From positions 1 to 64,000 of the forward strand of contig JBCCGK010000038.1 of the NCBI GenBank assembly GCA_039029315.1: a DNA stretch of 64,000 nt, given 5' to 3'. Each line of letters starts with the position of its first letter. Position 1 is the stretch's first letter. A model generated the notes under the pieces. The model was not told where the DNA came from and made no database searches. It saw only the letters and a list, made by a program, of their open reading frames with translations. The position numbers and the translations under genes are program-made. Of this stretch, positions 56,190 through 64,000 are shown in pieces. The DNA comes from JBCCCJ01 sp039029315. Its GTDB lineage: Bacteria; Bacteroidota; Bacteroidia; J057.

Positions 56190-59100
56190 ATGAACAACTC
56201 TACTACAAAGGCTTGGGGAATTTGTCTGCTGTTAATCCTTGCTATGACATGTTCTCTTTCGGCTCAAAAAAGAAAGAAAAAGAAACAAGAAGTGCCTGTC
56301 GTTGAGACCCTTCAGTATGACGAGGCATTGTACAATGGACTCGAATGGCGATCCATCGGACCCTATCGTGGAGGTCGATCCTGTGCTGTAACCGGTGTTC
56401 CCGGCAAACCCAATCTCTTCTATTTTGGTAGTACAGGGGGTGGGGTATGGCGAACAAAAGACGGAGGTGGAAGCTGGGAAAATATCTCAGATGGATACTT
56501 TGGTGGCTCCATCGGTGCTGTCTCGGTCAGTGAATACAACAACAATGTGATCTATGTTGGAGGCGGGGAGAAGACAGTCAGGGGAAATGTCTCTTATGGC
56601 TATGGAGTTTGGAAAACCCTGGACGGTGGCAAAAGTTGGGAGCAAAAAGGCCTGAAGGATTCCCGCCATATTTCCCGAATTAGAATTCATCCCCGCAATC
56701 CTGATTTGGTCTATGCCGCCGTGATGGGAGATTTGTACAAATCCAGTGAAGAGCGAGGCGTCTATCGAAGCAAGGATGGGGGAGACAACTGGGAAAGAAT
56801 CCTGTTTCCCAATGCAGATGCAGGAGCCGTAGATCTGATTATGGAACCCGGCAATCCACGAATTCTTTATGCAAGCACCTGGAGAATCCGAAGAACACCC
56901 TACAATCTATCCAGTGGAGGCGATGGTTCTGCTCTTTGGAAAAGTACAGATGGTGGCGACAATTGGGTGAATCTCTCCGAAAAACCCGGAATGCCCAAAG
57001 GAACACTAGGAATTATTGGCGTAACTGTTTCTCCTGCCAATCCAGATCGGGTGTGGACCATCATTGAGAATGAAAAAGATGGAGGCGTATTCCGGTCTGA
57101 TAATGGCGGAGATACCTGGCAGAAAGTCAATTCCTCTCGATCCCTGCGCCAGCGGGCCTGGTATTACTCTCGGATCTATGCAGATAGCAAAGATGCTGAT
57201 ATGGTCTATGTCGTCAATGTCAGTTACCACAAATCGACTGATGGTGGAAAAACCTTCAAGCCACGCAATGCCCCACATGGAGACCACCATGATCTATGGA
57301 TTGCTCCGGAGGATCCTGATCGCATGATCATTGGAGATGATGGAGGCGCACAGATCAGCTTTGATGGGGGGGACAATTGGTCTACCTATTATAACCAGCC
57401 TACGGCACAATATTATCGAGTGATCACTGACAACCATTTTCCTTATCGGATCTATGTCGCCCAACAGGACAATTCTACCTTGAGGGTCTTGCACCGTACT
57501 GGCGAAGGCTCGATTGGCGAAAGACATTGGGAACCCAGTGCAGGTGGTGAAAGTGCCCATCTAGCGATCGACCCTACGGACAATGATATCGTCTATGGCG
57601 GAAGCTATGGGGGATTCCTGACGCGTGTCAATCACAGAACCAAAGAACGACAAGCTATCAATGTCTGGCCAGACAATCCCATGGGCTATGGAGCTGAGGG
57701 CATGAAATATCGCTTTCAATGGAACTTCCCTATTTTCTTTTCCCCACATAATGAGGAAAAATTGTATGCAGGCTCCAATCATCTGCATGTCTCCATGGAT
57801 GGGGGGCGCTCATGGGAAACGATTAGCCCTGATTTGACACGTAATGATTCCGCCAAACTGGTCTCTTCCGGTGGACCCATCACTCAGGACAATACGGGAG
57901 TCGAATATTATTGTACCGTATTCGCCGCTACGGAATCTTATCGGGAAGAAGGCCTGCTTTGGGTAGGCTCAGATGATGGCTTGATTCATGTCAGCAAAGA
58001 TGGCGGCAAAAACTGGGAGAATGTCACACCTCCCAATATGCCAGAATGGAACATGATCAACAGCATAGATATCGATCCATTCAAGGATGGAGGAGCTTAT
58101 GTAGCAGCGACCAAATATAAGGCAGGAGATTATGCACCCTACCTGTACAAGACCAAGGACTATGGCAAGACATGGACAAAAATCACAGATGGAATCGATG
58201 CTGATCATTTTACAAGGGTAGTCAGAGCTGATCCAAAGCGACAAGGTCTGCTGTATGCCGGAACAGAAACAGGCATGTATATCTCCTTTGACGATGGTGT
58301 CAGTTGGAAGCCATTTCAAATGAATCTGCCAATTGTGCCAATTACAGATTTGACCATCAAGAACGACAATTTGATTGCTGCTACTCAGGGACGAAGCCTG
58401 TGGTTGATTGATGATATCACGCCTCTACATCAGCTGAGTGATGCAATCGCGAATGCCGATCTCCATCTATACAAGCCCATGCCTAGCTATCGTATGGGAG
58501 GTGGACGCGGATTTGGTGGACCACCCAAAAATGTAGGACAGGACCATCCGGGAGGAGTGATGGTGCATTATTATGTGAAGGAAAAACCCGTAGATACAAC
58601 AGAGCTGAAACTGGTATTCATGGAAGCCAATGGGGCGGAAATTCAGACCTATTCGACAAAGAACAAGAAGCAGAAGCGCATGTTCGAAAAGATGAAGGCT
58701 GGTACCAATCGCTTCATATGGAATATGCGATATGAGGATGCCAAGTCTTTTGAGGGCTTGATCATGTGGGCCGGGAGTACCAGAGGTCCGTCTGCTGCAC
58801 CTGGTACCTATAAAGTTCGGCTGGTTGTGGGCAATGATTCCATGGAGCAGGAATTTGAGATTCTCAAAGATCCCCGCTCATCGGCTTCTCAGGCTGATTT
58901 GCAAGCTCAATTTGATCTGCAAATGAACGTGCGGGACAAGCTGACAGAAACTCATGAGGCCATCATTGCGATTCGCGATACCCGAAACCAGATCAATGCC
59001 TTCACCAAACGGCTTAAGGATCAGGACAATATGGAGGAGATCCTCAAGCAGGCCAAGGAATTGAACAAATCCATGACCGCTGTGGAGGAAGCCCTCTATC

Positions 59101-59369
59101 AAACCAAGAACAGAAGCCGTCAGGACCCGCTGAATTATCCCATCAAGCTCAACAACAAACTGTCAGCATTGGGCTCTCAGGTCAGCATGGGTGACAATCC
59201 ACCGACCAAACAGGCCAGGGAGTTTTATGAAGAGGTGAGCGCAAAGATCGACGAGCAACTTGCCAAGTGGGAAGAAATCCAGCGAGATCAGATCCCCAGC
59301 TTCAATCAAGCGGTGAAGGAGAAGCAAGTGGACCTAATCCAATTACCAAAAGAAGAGACTGGGCAGTAG
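56190..59369 (+). CDS. exported BNR/Asp-box (VPS10/sortilin-like) beta-propeller protein
   Basis: A 1059-aa secreted protein. The signal peptide (1-26) is followed by a long run of Asp-box repeats, S-x-DGG-x-x-W (for example TKDGGGSWENI, SKDGGDNWERI, SDNGGDTWQKV). These form two seven- or ten-bladed propellers to about residue 740. A C-terminal part of about 300 residues is partly coiled-coil (QAKELNKSMTAVEEALYQ). Such VPS10-like proteins are very common in Bacteroidota; sialidase residues are not evident, so hydrolase activity is doubtful. A terminator follows. Confidence 0.85.
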   Translation: MNNSTTKAWGICLLLILAMTCSLSAQKRKKKKQEVPVVETLQYDEALYNGLEWRSIGPYRGGRSCAVTGVPGKPNLFYFGSTGGGVWRTKDGGGSWENISDGYFGGSIGAVSVSEYNNNVIYVGGGEKTVRGNVSYGYGVWKTLDGGKSWEQKGLKDSRHISRIRIHPRNPDLVYAAVMGDLYKSSEERGVYRSKDGGDNWERILFPNADAGAVDLIMEPGNPRILYASTWRIRRTPYNLSSGGDGSALWKSTDGGDNWVNLSEKPGMPKGTLGIIGVTVSPANPDRVWTIIENEKDGGVFRSDNGGDTWQKVNSSRSLRQRAWYYSRIYADSKDADMVYVVNVSYHKSTDGGKTFKPRNAPHGDHHDLWIAPEDPDRMIIGDDGGAQISFDGGDNWSTYYNQPTAQYYRVITDNHFPYRIYVAQQDNSTLRVLHRTGEGSIGERHWEPSAGGESAHLAIDPTDNDIVYGGSYGGFLTRVNHRTKERQAINVWPDNPMGYGAEGMKYRFQWNFPIFFSPHNEEKLYAGSNHLHVSMDGGRSWETISPDLTRNDSAKLVSSGGPITQDNTGVEYYCTVFAATESYREEGLLWVGSDDGLIHVSKDGGKNWENVTPPNMPEWNMINSIDIDPFKDGGAYVAATKYKAGDYAPYLYKTKDYGKTWTKITDGIDADHFTRVVRADPKRQGLLYAGTETGMYISFDDGVSWKPFQMNLPIVPITDLTIKNDNLIAATQGRSLWLIDDITPLHQLSDAIANADLHLYKPMPSYRMGGGRGFGGPPKNVGQDHPGGVMVHYYVKEKPVDTTELKLVFMEANGAEIQTYSTKNKKQKRMFEKMKAGTNRFIWNMRYEDAKSFEGLIMWAGSTRGPSAAPGTYKVRLVVGNDSMEQEFEILKDPRSSASQADLQAQFDLQMNVRDKLTETHEAIIAIRDTRNQINAFTKRLKDQDNMEEILKQAKELNKSMTAVEEALYQTKNRSRQDPLNYPIKLNNKLSALGSQVSMGDNPPTKQAREFYEEVSAKIDEQLAKWEEIQRDQIPSFNQAVKEKQVDLIQLPKEETGQ

Positions 59370-59392
59370 GACCTGAATAGAAGAAATGATTG

Positions 59393-59432
59393 AATTCCAG
59401 ACTTGGCCTTAGGGTCCGAGTCTGGAATTTTG
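59393..59432 (+). terminator. intrinsic terminator after the BNR protein gene
   Basis: AATTCCAGACT pairs perfectly with AGTCTGGAATT across a 15-base loop that can pair further, followed by TTTTG. Confidence 0.75.
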
Positions 59433-59604
59433 TATAGAAGGGATCATCTATTAAATATCTCTTTCAGCTAGCGGGGAATGGGGTGTATTTGTATTTTTAT
59501 TCAAAATGACTTATTATTGTCAAATGCAACATTTTTATTAGGCTCTGAACGTCCTGATAACTCTGGCTAATATGTTGGCTATGAGTTCAGAAACAAAAAC
59601 TTAT

Positions 59605-59765
59605 AGACTGTTTGACAATCTGCCACTTATTTTTTGTATGTGTCTTTTTCACTCATTCTACAGCTTTTTTGGTTCTTATTTCACCACAATGAGAATAAAA
59701 ATGAGCCTTGTCTGAGACAAAAATACCCCATACACATTTTCAGCACAGATCTCTAAACAATCTCT
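59605..59765 (-). mobile_element. 161-bp palindromic MITE-like element, copy C (inverted)
   Basis: The reverse complement of this stretch aligns with copies A and B along its whole length (shared blocks such as TCTCAGACAAGGCTC and ACATACAAAAAATAAGTG). The outermost bases are more diverged. The central hairpin differs in sequence from copies A and B yet still pairs, suggesting the fold is kept. Confidence 0.75.
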
Positions 59766-59777
59766 TAGCGCATTTCC

Positions 59778-59800
59778 TTCTAACAAGCTTATTGTTAGAA
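59778..59800. repeat. perfect 9-bp inverted repeat
   Basis: TTCTAACAA - GCTTA - TTGTTAGAA, immediately after MITE copy C and about 110 bases before the LamG protein gene. It may be regulatory or part of the insertion scar. Confidence 0.4.
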
Positions 59801-59912
59801 ACAGCTTTTGTCTTCTAATGAGGGGGATCGTTTGAAGGAAATCATCTACCCCAAAGGGCGTAAGAAGGCGCTTAACTTTTTTACTTCAAACATATTAACA
59901 CCTTAAAAACAA

Positions 59913-60938
59913 ATGAAACACTTTTCACTCTTAATTACCCTTACCCTTTTCAATTCAATCCTGATTTTTAGTCAAAATCTTGCACTAGATTTACAGAACA
60001 CTGATTCTTACGTAAGTGCTGGAAGCAATATAGAACTAAGAATGACTGAGGAAATGACAATGGAAGCATGGATTTATCCAACTTCACTTCCTACTACTGG
60101 AAACTCTCTTATTATCAATAAGGAAGGAGAATATGAATGTGCCATATTCCCTGATGGGACATTGCAGTGGGCATTTGATAATGATGATCCTGATTGGGCT
60201 TGGCACAATACTGGTCAAATCATTCCATTAAACCAATGGACCCACATTGCGATTGTTTACAATTTGGGAAGTATTCAAACTTTCATTAACGGAGTAAGCA
60301 AGGAAACATACAATGGGGCTGGCATAATCTCAGATAATTCCCCCATGCTTAATGAATTATGGATTGGCTATCGGCAGGGAGGCGGGACTGCTCAATATTA
60401 TGGATATATAGATGAGGTTGCAATCTGGAATAGAGCAAAACAGGCTACCGAGATCTCTTCTGATTGGGCCAAAGAGTTATGTGGAGATGAAGATGGGTTG
60501 GTATTGTATTATCCATTTGGAGAGTCTTCTAATTGTGACACCACTGTAGATGTCTGTGATTTCTCTTCCCCCGATGGGACTGGGCATAATGGGATCTTTG
60601 GTCAGACCGCTAATGCTCAACCGCTGCCAATAGTAAGCAATGAAGAATTGCCAGCAATTACGGATTGTCCAAGAGTAACCAATCTTGACCGTCGGCAAGA
60701 TGCAGAGGTCATTATTTTCCCCAATCCGGTGAATGAGGTATTGTTTATTGAGGCTGGGAGTCCAATCACGAACGTCCAGGGATTCAACTTGGCCGGGCAG
60801 AAAATGGACATTTCCATGATGGATGAGACCTCATCTTCCACCCTTCATGTATCTATCGACCAATGGCCAATAGGGATGTATATTATCTATGTTGAAACAA
60901 CATCAGGTGTTAATCGAAAAATGATTCAAAAGAAATAA
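59913..60938 (+). CDS. LamG-domain surface protein with T9SS C-terminal sorting domain
   Basis: A signal peptide (1-20, ending IFSQ) leads to a LamG/concanavalin A-like domain (about 22-190: MEAWIYPTSLP, WTHIAIVYN, GYIDEVAIWNRAK). The C-terminal ~80 residues are a type A sorting domain (VIIFPNPVNEVLFIEAG, then GMYIIYVETTSG, ending MIQKK). It should be exported by the T9SS and processed by PorU, whose gene lies about 41 kb away in this window. Carbohydrate binding is likely; the ligand is unknown. Confidence 0.88.
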   Translation: MKHFSLLITLTLFNSILIFSQNLALDLQNTDSYVSAGSNIELRMTEEMTMEAWIYPTSLPTTGNSLIINKEGEYECAIFPDGTLQWAFDNDDPDWAWHNTGQIIPLNQWTHIAIVYNLGSIQTFINGVSKETYNGAGIISDNSPMLNELWIGYRQGGGTAQYYGYIDEVAIWNRAKQATEISSDWAKELCGDEDGLVLYYPFGESSNCDTTVDVCDFSSPDGTGHNGIFGQTANAQPLPIVSNEELPAITDCPRVTNLDRRQDAEVIIFPNPVNEVLFIEAGSPITNVQGFNLAGQKMDISMMDETSSSTLHVSIDQWPIGMYIIYVETTSGVNRKMIQKK

Positions 60939-61019
60939 ACAAGCGTCTCTGGATATTGAATGAGCTTCTAAATACATGCTTTTCGTTCTGATCTCCTTAA
61001 TCAGATAGAGAGTTTATCG

Positions 61020-61059
61020 CCATTATGGCGTGGATTGAAATCCGCGCTATAATGGTTTT
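61020..61059. repeat. 36-base hairpin with 17-bp arms
   Basis: The arms starting CCATTAT (61020-61036) and ending ATAATGG (61039-61055) pair over 17 bases with two G-U pairs, followed by TTTTCC. It could end the LamG gene transcript, or belong to the repeat element just downstream. Confidence 0.5.
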
Positions 61060-61086
61060 CCTTCCACAATGGCCCAAATTCGAATC

Positions 61087-61167
61087 AGAGATTCTTACCC
61101 TGCTCATTTGAGATGAGTTTTTTCGCAGCTGCGGTTTACCAAACGCGGCTACGAGTCGATGACAAGG
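61087..61167 (+). repeat. 81-bp repeat, left copy flanking hipBA
   Basis: From AGAGATTCTT to CGATGACAAGG. It matches the copy at 62971-63051 in about 70 of 81 positions, the last 21 or so identical. The inner part (AGCTGCG ... CGCGGCT) is an imperfect inverted repeat. Confidence 0.75.
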
Positions 61168-61341
61168 GTATATAAAGTAAGTAGGGAGACAATTTTGAAT
61201 GAAGAATTATGAATATTGAATGGGCTGTCAAACAGCGAGTTATCAGATTTTTTTTATATTTAAATTTGTCCGCCCACTTAAAAGCTCTCAATTAAATATT
61301 GGTTAATATATTGGCTATTTATGAATTTTTTCTGTATATAT

Positions 61342-61356
61342 GATTAATATATAATC
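61342..61356. promoter_or_regulatory. candidate HipB operator
   Basis: GATTA-ATATA-TAATC is a perfect inverted repeat ending 5 bases before the hipB-like start codon. TAAATTTG (61261-61268) upstream matches TANNTTTG but has no proper partner. Antitoxins of this type usually repress their own operon. Confidence 0.35.
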
Positions 61357-61360
61357 TGAA

Positions 61361-61657
61361 ATGAATCCCTATAGCCTTCAAAAACTCCCGTCTGATATCC
61401 TGCTGGAAACAGCCCTCAAACACCGCCAAAGGCGAAAAGAATTGAAACTCTCTCAGGCAGAATTGGCCGCCCGATCTGGTGTGTCGTTGGGCAGCCTCAA
61501 GCGGTTTGAGCGGAGCGGACAAATTTCTTTTGAGTCCTTACTAAAATTGGCGCATGTATTGGGGCGCTTATCAGAGTTTGAAAAGATCCTGATGCCCAAG
61601 GAAAATATGGCAGAGGTGGAAAAATTGTTTAGTCATCAGAAAGATAGTCGCCCATGA
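61361..61657 (+). CDS. hipB: XRE-family antitoxin (HipB-like)
   Basis: A 98-aa protein with a Cro/C1-type helix-turn-helix: LSQAELAARSGVSLGSLKRF, then FERSGQISFESLLKLAHVLG. It would bind the operator and neutralise the toxin encoded downstream. It overlaps the HipA gene by 4 bases (ATGA), the standard antitoxin-first order. The short N-terminal segment (DILLETALKHRQRRKEL) is basic. Confidence 0.85.
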   Translation: MNPYSLQKLPSDILLETALKHRQRRKELKLSQAELAARSGVSLGSLKRFERSGQISFESLLKLAHVLGRLSEFEKILMPKENMAEVEKLFSHQKDSRP

Positions 61658-62874
61658 GTGTAGAGAAATTGATGGTGGGGATTTGTTTTGATGAATCAGA
61701 GATAGAGTTAGGAGAGTTGGTGTATGCGAATAGGAAGATCTATTTCAAATATCATCCAGCATTCATAGAGAGAGGAATACAGATTTCTCCACTCAAACTT
61801 CCTCTATCGTCTGAAATCATGGCTGGTGATCCGGAGATATTTGATGGCCTATTTGGGGTGTTCAATGACTCTTTACCAGATGGATGGGGACGATTATTGC
61901 TGGATCGGGCATTGCAGGAAAGAGGAATTCCCCTGGGATCTCTGACCCCTATGGAACGTTTGGCCTATGTGGGCAGGAAAGGAATGGGAGCACTTGTATA
62001 CAAACCTCCCGCAGATCTGGAAGAGGACAGTCCTTTCTCCCCGGATCTGGATGAGATTGCTTCTGAAAGCCAAAAGGTATTGGCTGGATCGAGTACCGAG
62101 ATCCTGGATGAACTCTTCTTGATGGGTGGCTCATCCGGAGGAGCCAGACCCAAAATCATGCTAGGCTACCATCCAGAGACAGATCATCTGATCAGTGGGG
62201 TAGGAGCCTTCCCAGAAGGATATGAAGCCTGGTTGATCAAATTCCCTTCCTCCATTGATCCGCCAGACATCGCTTCTATTGAATATGCTTATTATCTCAT
62301 GGCATTGGAAGCTGGCCTGAACATGCATCCTTGTAAGCTCTTTCGTACACAGTCTGGATCTGTATATTTTGGAACCAAACGATTTGACAGAGAGGAAGGG
62401 AAGCGGCTACACATGCACTCAGCCAGTGGCTTGATGCATGACAATTTTCGATTGAGCACGATGGATTATGGCCACCTGATGGATGCGGCCTTCAGATTGG
62501 AGCATCATGTAGCCGCCTATGAGAAAATCTTAAGACTTGCTGCCTTCAATGTATGTGCCCATAATCGAGATGATCACAGCAAAAACGTGTCTTTTTTGAT
62601 GGAGGCAAATGGAGAATGGCGATTGGCCCCTGCCTATGATCTGACCTTTTCCCGAACTGCCCATGGCTATCATAGTATGACTATAGCAGGAGAAGGCAAA
62701 GCACCCAAAAAGCAGCACCTCCTGGAACTTGCTCGTATTTTTTCTGTCAAACATCCTCAGCGAATCATCGAAGAAGTCCAGGAGAGCATTTCCCGATGGC
62801 AATCCCATTCGACAAACAGTGGAGTAGGGAAGGATTCTATGAATTTGATTCAGAGGACCTTGAATCAGATATAA
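61654..62874 (+). CDS. hipA: HipA-like serine/threonine kinase toxin
   Basis: HipA-family kinases phosphorylate translation factors such as glutamyl-tRNA synthetase and cause growth arrest. The N-terminal Couple_hipA domain is followed by the ATP loop GGSSGGARPK (158-167), the catalytic NRDDHSKN (304-311, Asp306/His308/Asn311) and the metal-site AYDLTFS. At 406 aa it is close to E. coli HipA (440). Together with the overlapping antitoxin gene it forms a complete unit, bracketed by 81-bp direct repeats, consistent with a mobile or exchanged cassette. Target unknown. Confidence 0.9.
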   Translation: MSVEKLMVGICFDESEIELGELVYANRKIYFKYHPAFIERGIQISPLKLPLSSEIMAGDPEIFDGLFGVFNDSLPDGWGRLLLDRALQERGIPLGSLTPMERLAYVGRKGMGALVYKPPADLEEDSPFSPDLDEIASESQKVLAGSSTEILDELFLMGGSSGGARPKIMLGYHPETDHLISGVGAFPEGYEAWLIKFPSSIDPPDIASIEYAYYLMALEAGLNMHPCKLFRTQSGSVYFGTKRFDREEGKRLHMHSASGLMHDNFRLSTMDYGHLMDAAFRLEHHVAAYEKILRLAAFNVCAHNRDDHSKNVSFLMEANGEWRLAPAYDLTFSRTAHGYHSMTIAGEGKAPKKQHLLELARIFSVKHPQRIIEEVQESISRWQSHSTNSGVGKDSMNLIQRTLNQI

Positions 62875-62970
62875 ACCACGGGCCATAGGTGTGGATCTTA
62901 ATGGGATAGTCTGGTGCGCTGCAATCCGCGCCAGATTCAGGTCCGATTGAAGATAGAATGGCATGGAATT

Positions 62971-63051
62971 AGAGATTCTCGCTCGGCCCATCTGAGATGA
63001 TCTTTTTCGCAGCCGCGGTTTGCCAATCGCGGCTACGAGTCGATGACAAGG
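62971..63051 (+). repeat. 81-bp repeat, right copy flanking hipBA
   Basis: Same orientation as the copy at 61087, 1884 bases away. Here the inner inverted repeat AGCCGCG ... CGCGGCT is perfect. A hairpin, TCTGG ... CCAGA (about 62911-62935), precedes it. Confidence 0.75.
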
Positions 63052-63111
63052 CCAAGCGCGTACTCTCATCTCAAGGGGTTGAGGCTAGTGGCGGAGGGGT
63101 TCAACAGAGAT

Positions 63112-64000
63112 TCAATACGCCCAGTCAATCCCATACTTCGCCCACTCCTTCTCAGAGAGCTTGTAAATCTCCCCTTTCTCCCATCTCTGATAGACAGTCT
63201 GCCAGAGTTTGGCCAGCTGACCTCCGGTGAGCAGGTAGTTACCATCTGAGGAGAAGGCGACAGAGGAGACTCCGCTATTTCCATCAAATGTCTGAATCTG
63301 ATTGCCCTTCAAATCCCATAGTCTTGTTCCATCGCCGCTTCCAGTTAGAATTCTTTGACCATCGGGAGAAAAGGCGATGGCATGAATTTCGCTTGAATGT
63401 CCCAAGAATTGCTGATTGAGTTTGCCTTTTAGACTCCATAGTCGAGCAGTTTTATCGTTACTTCCTGTCAAGATACTTTTGCCATCAGGGGAAAAAGCTA
63501 CAGAGCTGACCTGACCTGTATGTCCCTTGAAATGTTGGAGGAGTTTGCCTTTCAAATCCCATAGCATAGCAGTTCGATCCCAGCTTCCGGTGAGGACATT
63601 TTGCCCATTAGGAGAAAGGGCTACAGACGAAACAAAATCGGAATGGCCCTTGAATTTTTGAAGGGGATTACCATTTAGATCCCATAGTATAGCAGTTTGA
63701 TCCCAACTTCCAGTGAGGACGTTTTGTCCAGTTGGGGAAAAGACTACAGAGGAAACAGTCGCTGTATGTCCCATGAAATGCTGAAGGAGGTTTCCTTTTA
63801 GATCCCACAAACCAACTGTTCCATCATAGGACCCAATCAAGAAGTTTTTATCATTAGGAGAAAAGACTACGGAGTGAAATAGTTCTTTTTGTGCCTTGAC
63901 TTGCTGTTGCTTGAGGGGTTTTCCTTCCAAATCCCACAGTAAAATAGTTTTATCATAACTTCCAGTCAGGACACTTTGACTATTGGAGGAGAATGCAACA
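63112..64000 (-). CDS. WD40-repeat protein, 5' end outside the window
   Basis: The frame stays open to the right window edge, so the N-terminus is missing; only about 295 C-terminal residues are seen. They form at least seven WD40 blades with near-identical units (VAFSPDGKSILTGSNDKTAR LW). The tail RWEKGEIYKLSEKEWAKYGID is the C-terminal cap typical of large STAND- or caspase-linked WD40 proteins of Cyanobacteria and Bacteroidota, many of them in defence or signalling. The nature of the missing N-terminal effector is unknown. It lies close to hipBA. Confidence 0.85.
   Translation of the reverse strand, partial: VAFSSNSQSVLTGSYDKTILLWDLEGKPLKQQQVKAQKELFHSVVFSPNDKNFLIGSYDGTVGLWDLKGNLLQHFMGHTATVSSVVFSPTGQNVLTGSWDQTAILWDLNGNPLQKFKGHSDFVSSVALSPNGQNVLTGSWDRTAMLWDLKGKLLQHFKGHTGQVSSVAFSPDGKSILTGSNDKTARLWSLKGKLNQQFLGHSSEIHAIAFSPDGQRILTGSGDGTRLWDLKGNQIQTFDGNSGVSSVAFSSDGNYLLTGGQLAKLWQTVYQRWEKGEIYKLSEKEWAKYGIDWAY

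Noticed and set aside
61087..63051. Direct repeats as ends of a complete insertion sequence
   Set aside because: No transposase or integrase lies between them; only hipB and hipA do.

Overview
The window looks like a chromosomal segment of a free-living Bacteroidota bacterium, probably of the Saprospiria/Cytophagia type (taxon is inference). Supporting signs are a PorU/PorV pair of the type IX secretion system (T9SS), a protein with a T9SS C-terminal sorting domain, a TonB-dependent receptor, a short adenylate kinase beside Obg, a ~735-residue RecQ, and several promoters matching the Bacteroidota consensus TTTG-N19-TANNTTTG exactly or nearly so.

Layout. 1-1066 is gene-poor, AT-rich and holds a cluster of DnaA-box-like nonamers (candidate oriC). 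1067-9573 carries a long acyl-CoA dehydrogenase, envelope proteins, a methyltransferase/lipoprotein pair, then adk-obg. 9799-13741 is an M16 protease pair plus an ArsB/NhaD-type ion transporter. 13802-18718 is porU-porV on the minus strand. 19018-21128 has two small genes and a 765-base gene-free stretch with a predicted small RNA that has its own promoter and terminator. 21129-23673 is an ECF sigma factor overlapping a gene for an unusual protein: eight tandem cytoplasmic repeats, one membrane helix and a beta-barrel domain. 24033-29198 holds recQ, a leucine-rich-repeat protein and an ECF41-like sigma factor overlapping clpP.

29252-36053 contains a PagL-like lipid A deacylase, an NlpC/P60 peptidase, an HNH nuclease, a glycosyltransferase with a zinc-finger membrane protein, an ArsN2-like acetyltransferase and a DUF3810 protein. 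36568-42745 contains an intradiol dioxygenase, a HARE-HTH/PD-(D/E)XK nuclease behind four palindromic operator-like repeats, and a probable copper locus (Cys-rich protein, HMA protein, TonB receptor). 43084-48583 is an SDR, DUF1549/DUF1553 and DUF1501 operon. 48750-60938 carries yfbR, a fatty-acid-hydroxylase-family protein, a DUF1266 protein, a glycosyltransferase, queA, an alpha/beta hydrolase, a DUF2891 protein, a large BNR/VPS10-like protein and a LamG protein with a T9SS tail. 61361-62874 is a HipBA-type toxin-antitoxin pair bracketed by direct repeats, and the window ends inside a WD40-repeat protein.

Cross-cutting structure. A ~163-bp imperfect palindrome with ends AGAGACTGTTTG / CAAACAGTCTCT occurs three times (6402, 42861, and inverted at 59605) and looks like a non-autonomous mobile element (MITE). 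A second ~81-bp repeat flanks hipBA. No CRISPR array, rRNA, tRNA or complete insertion sequence was seen. All functions are read from motifs by eye; no database search was run.
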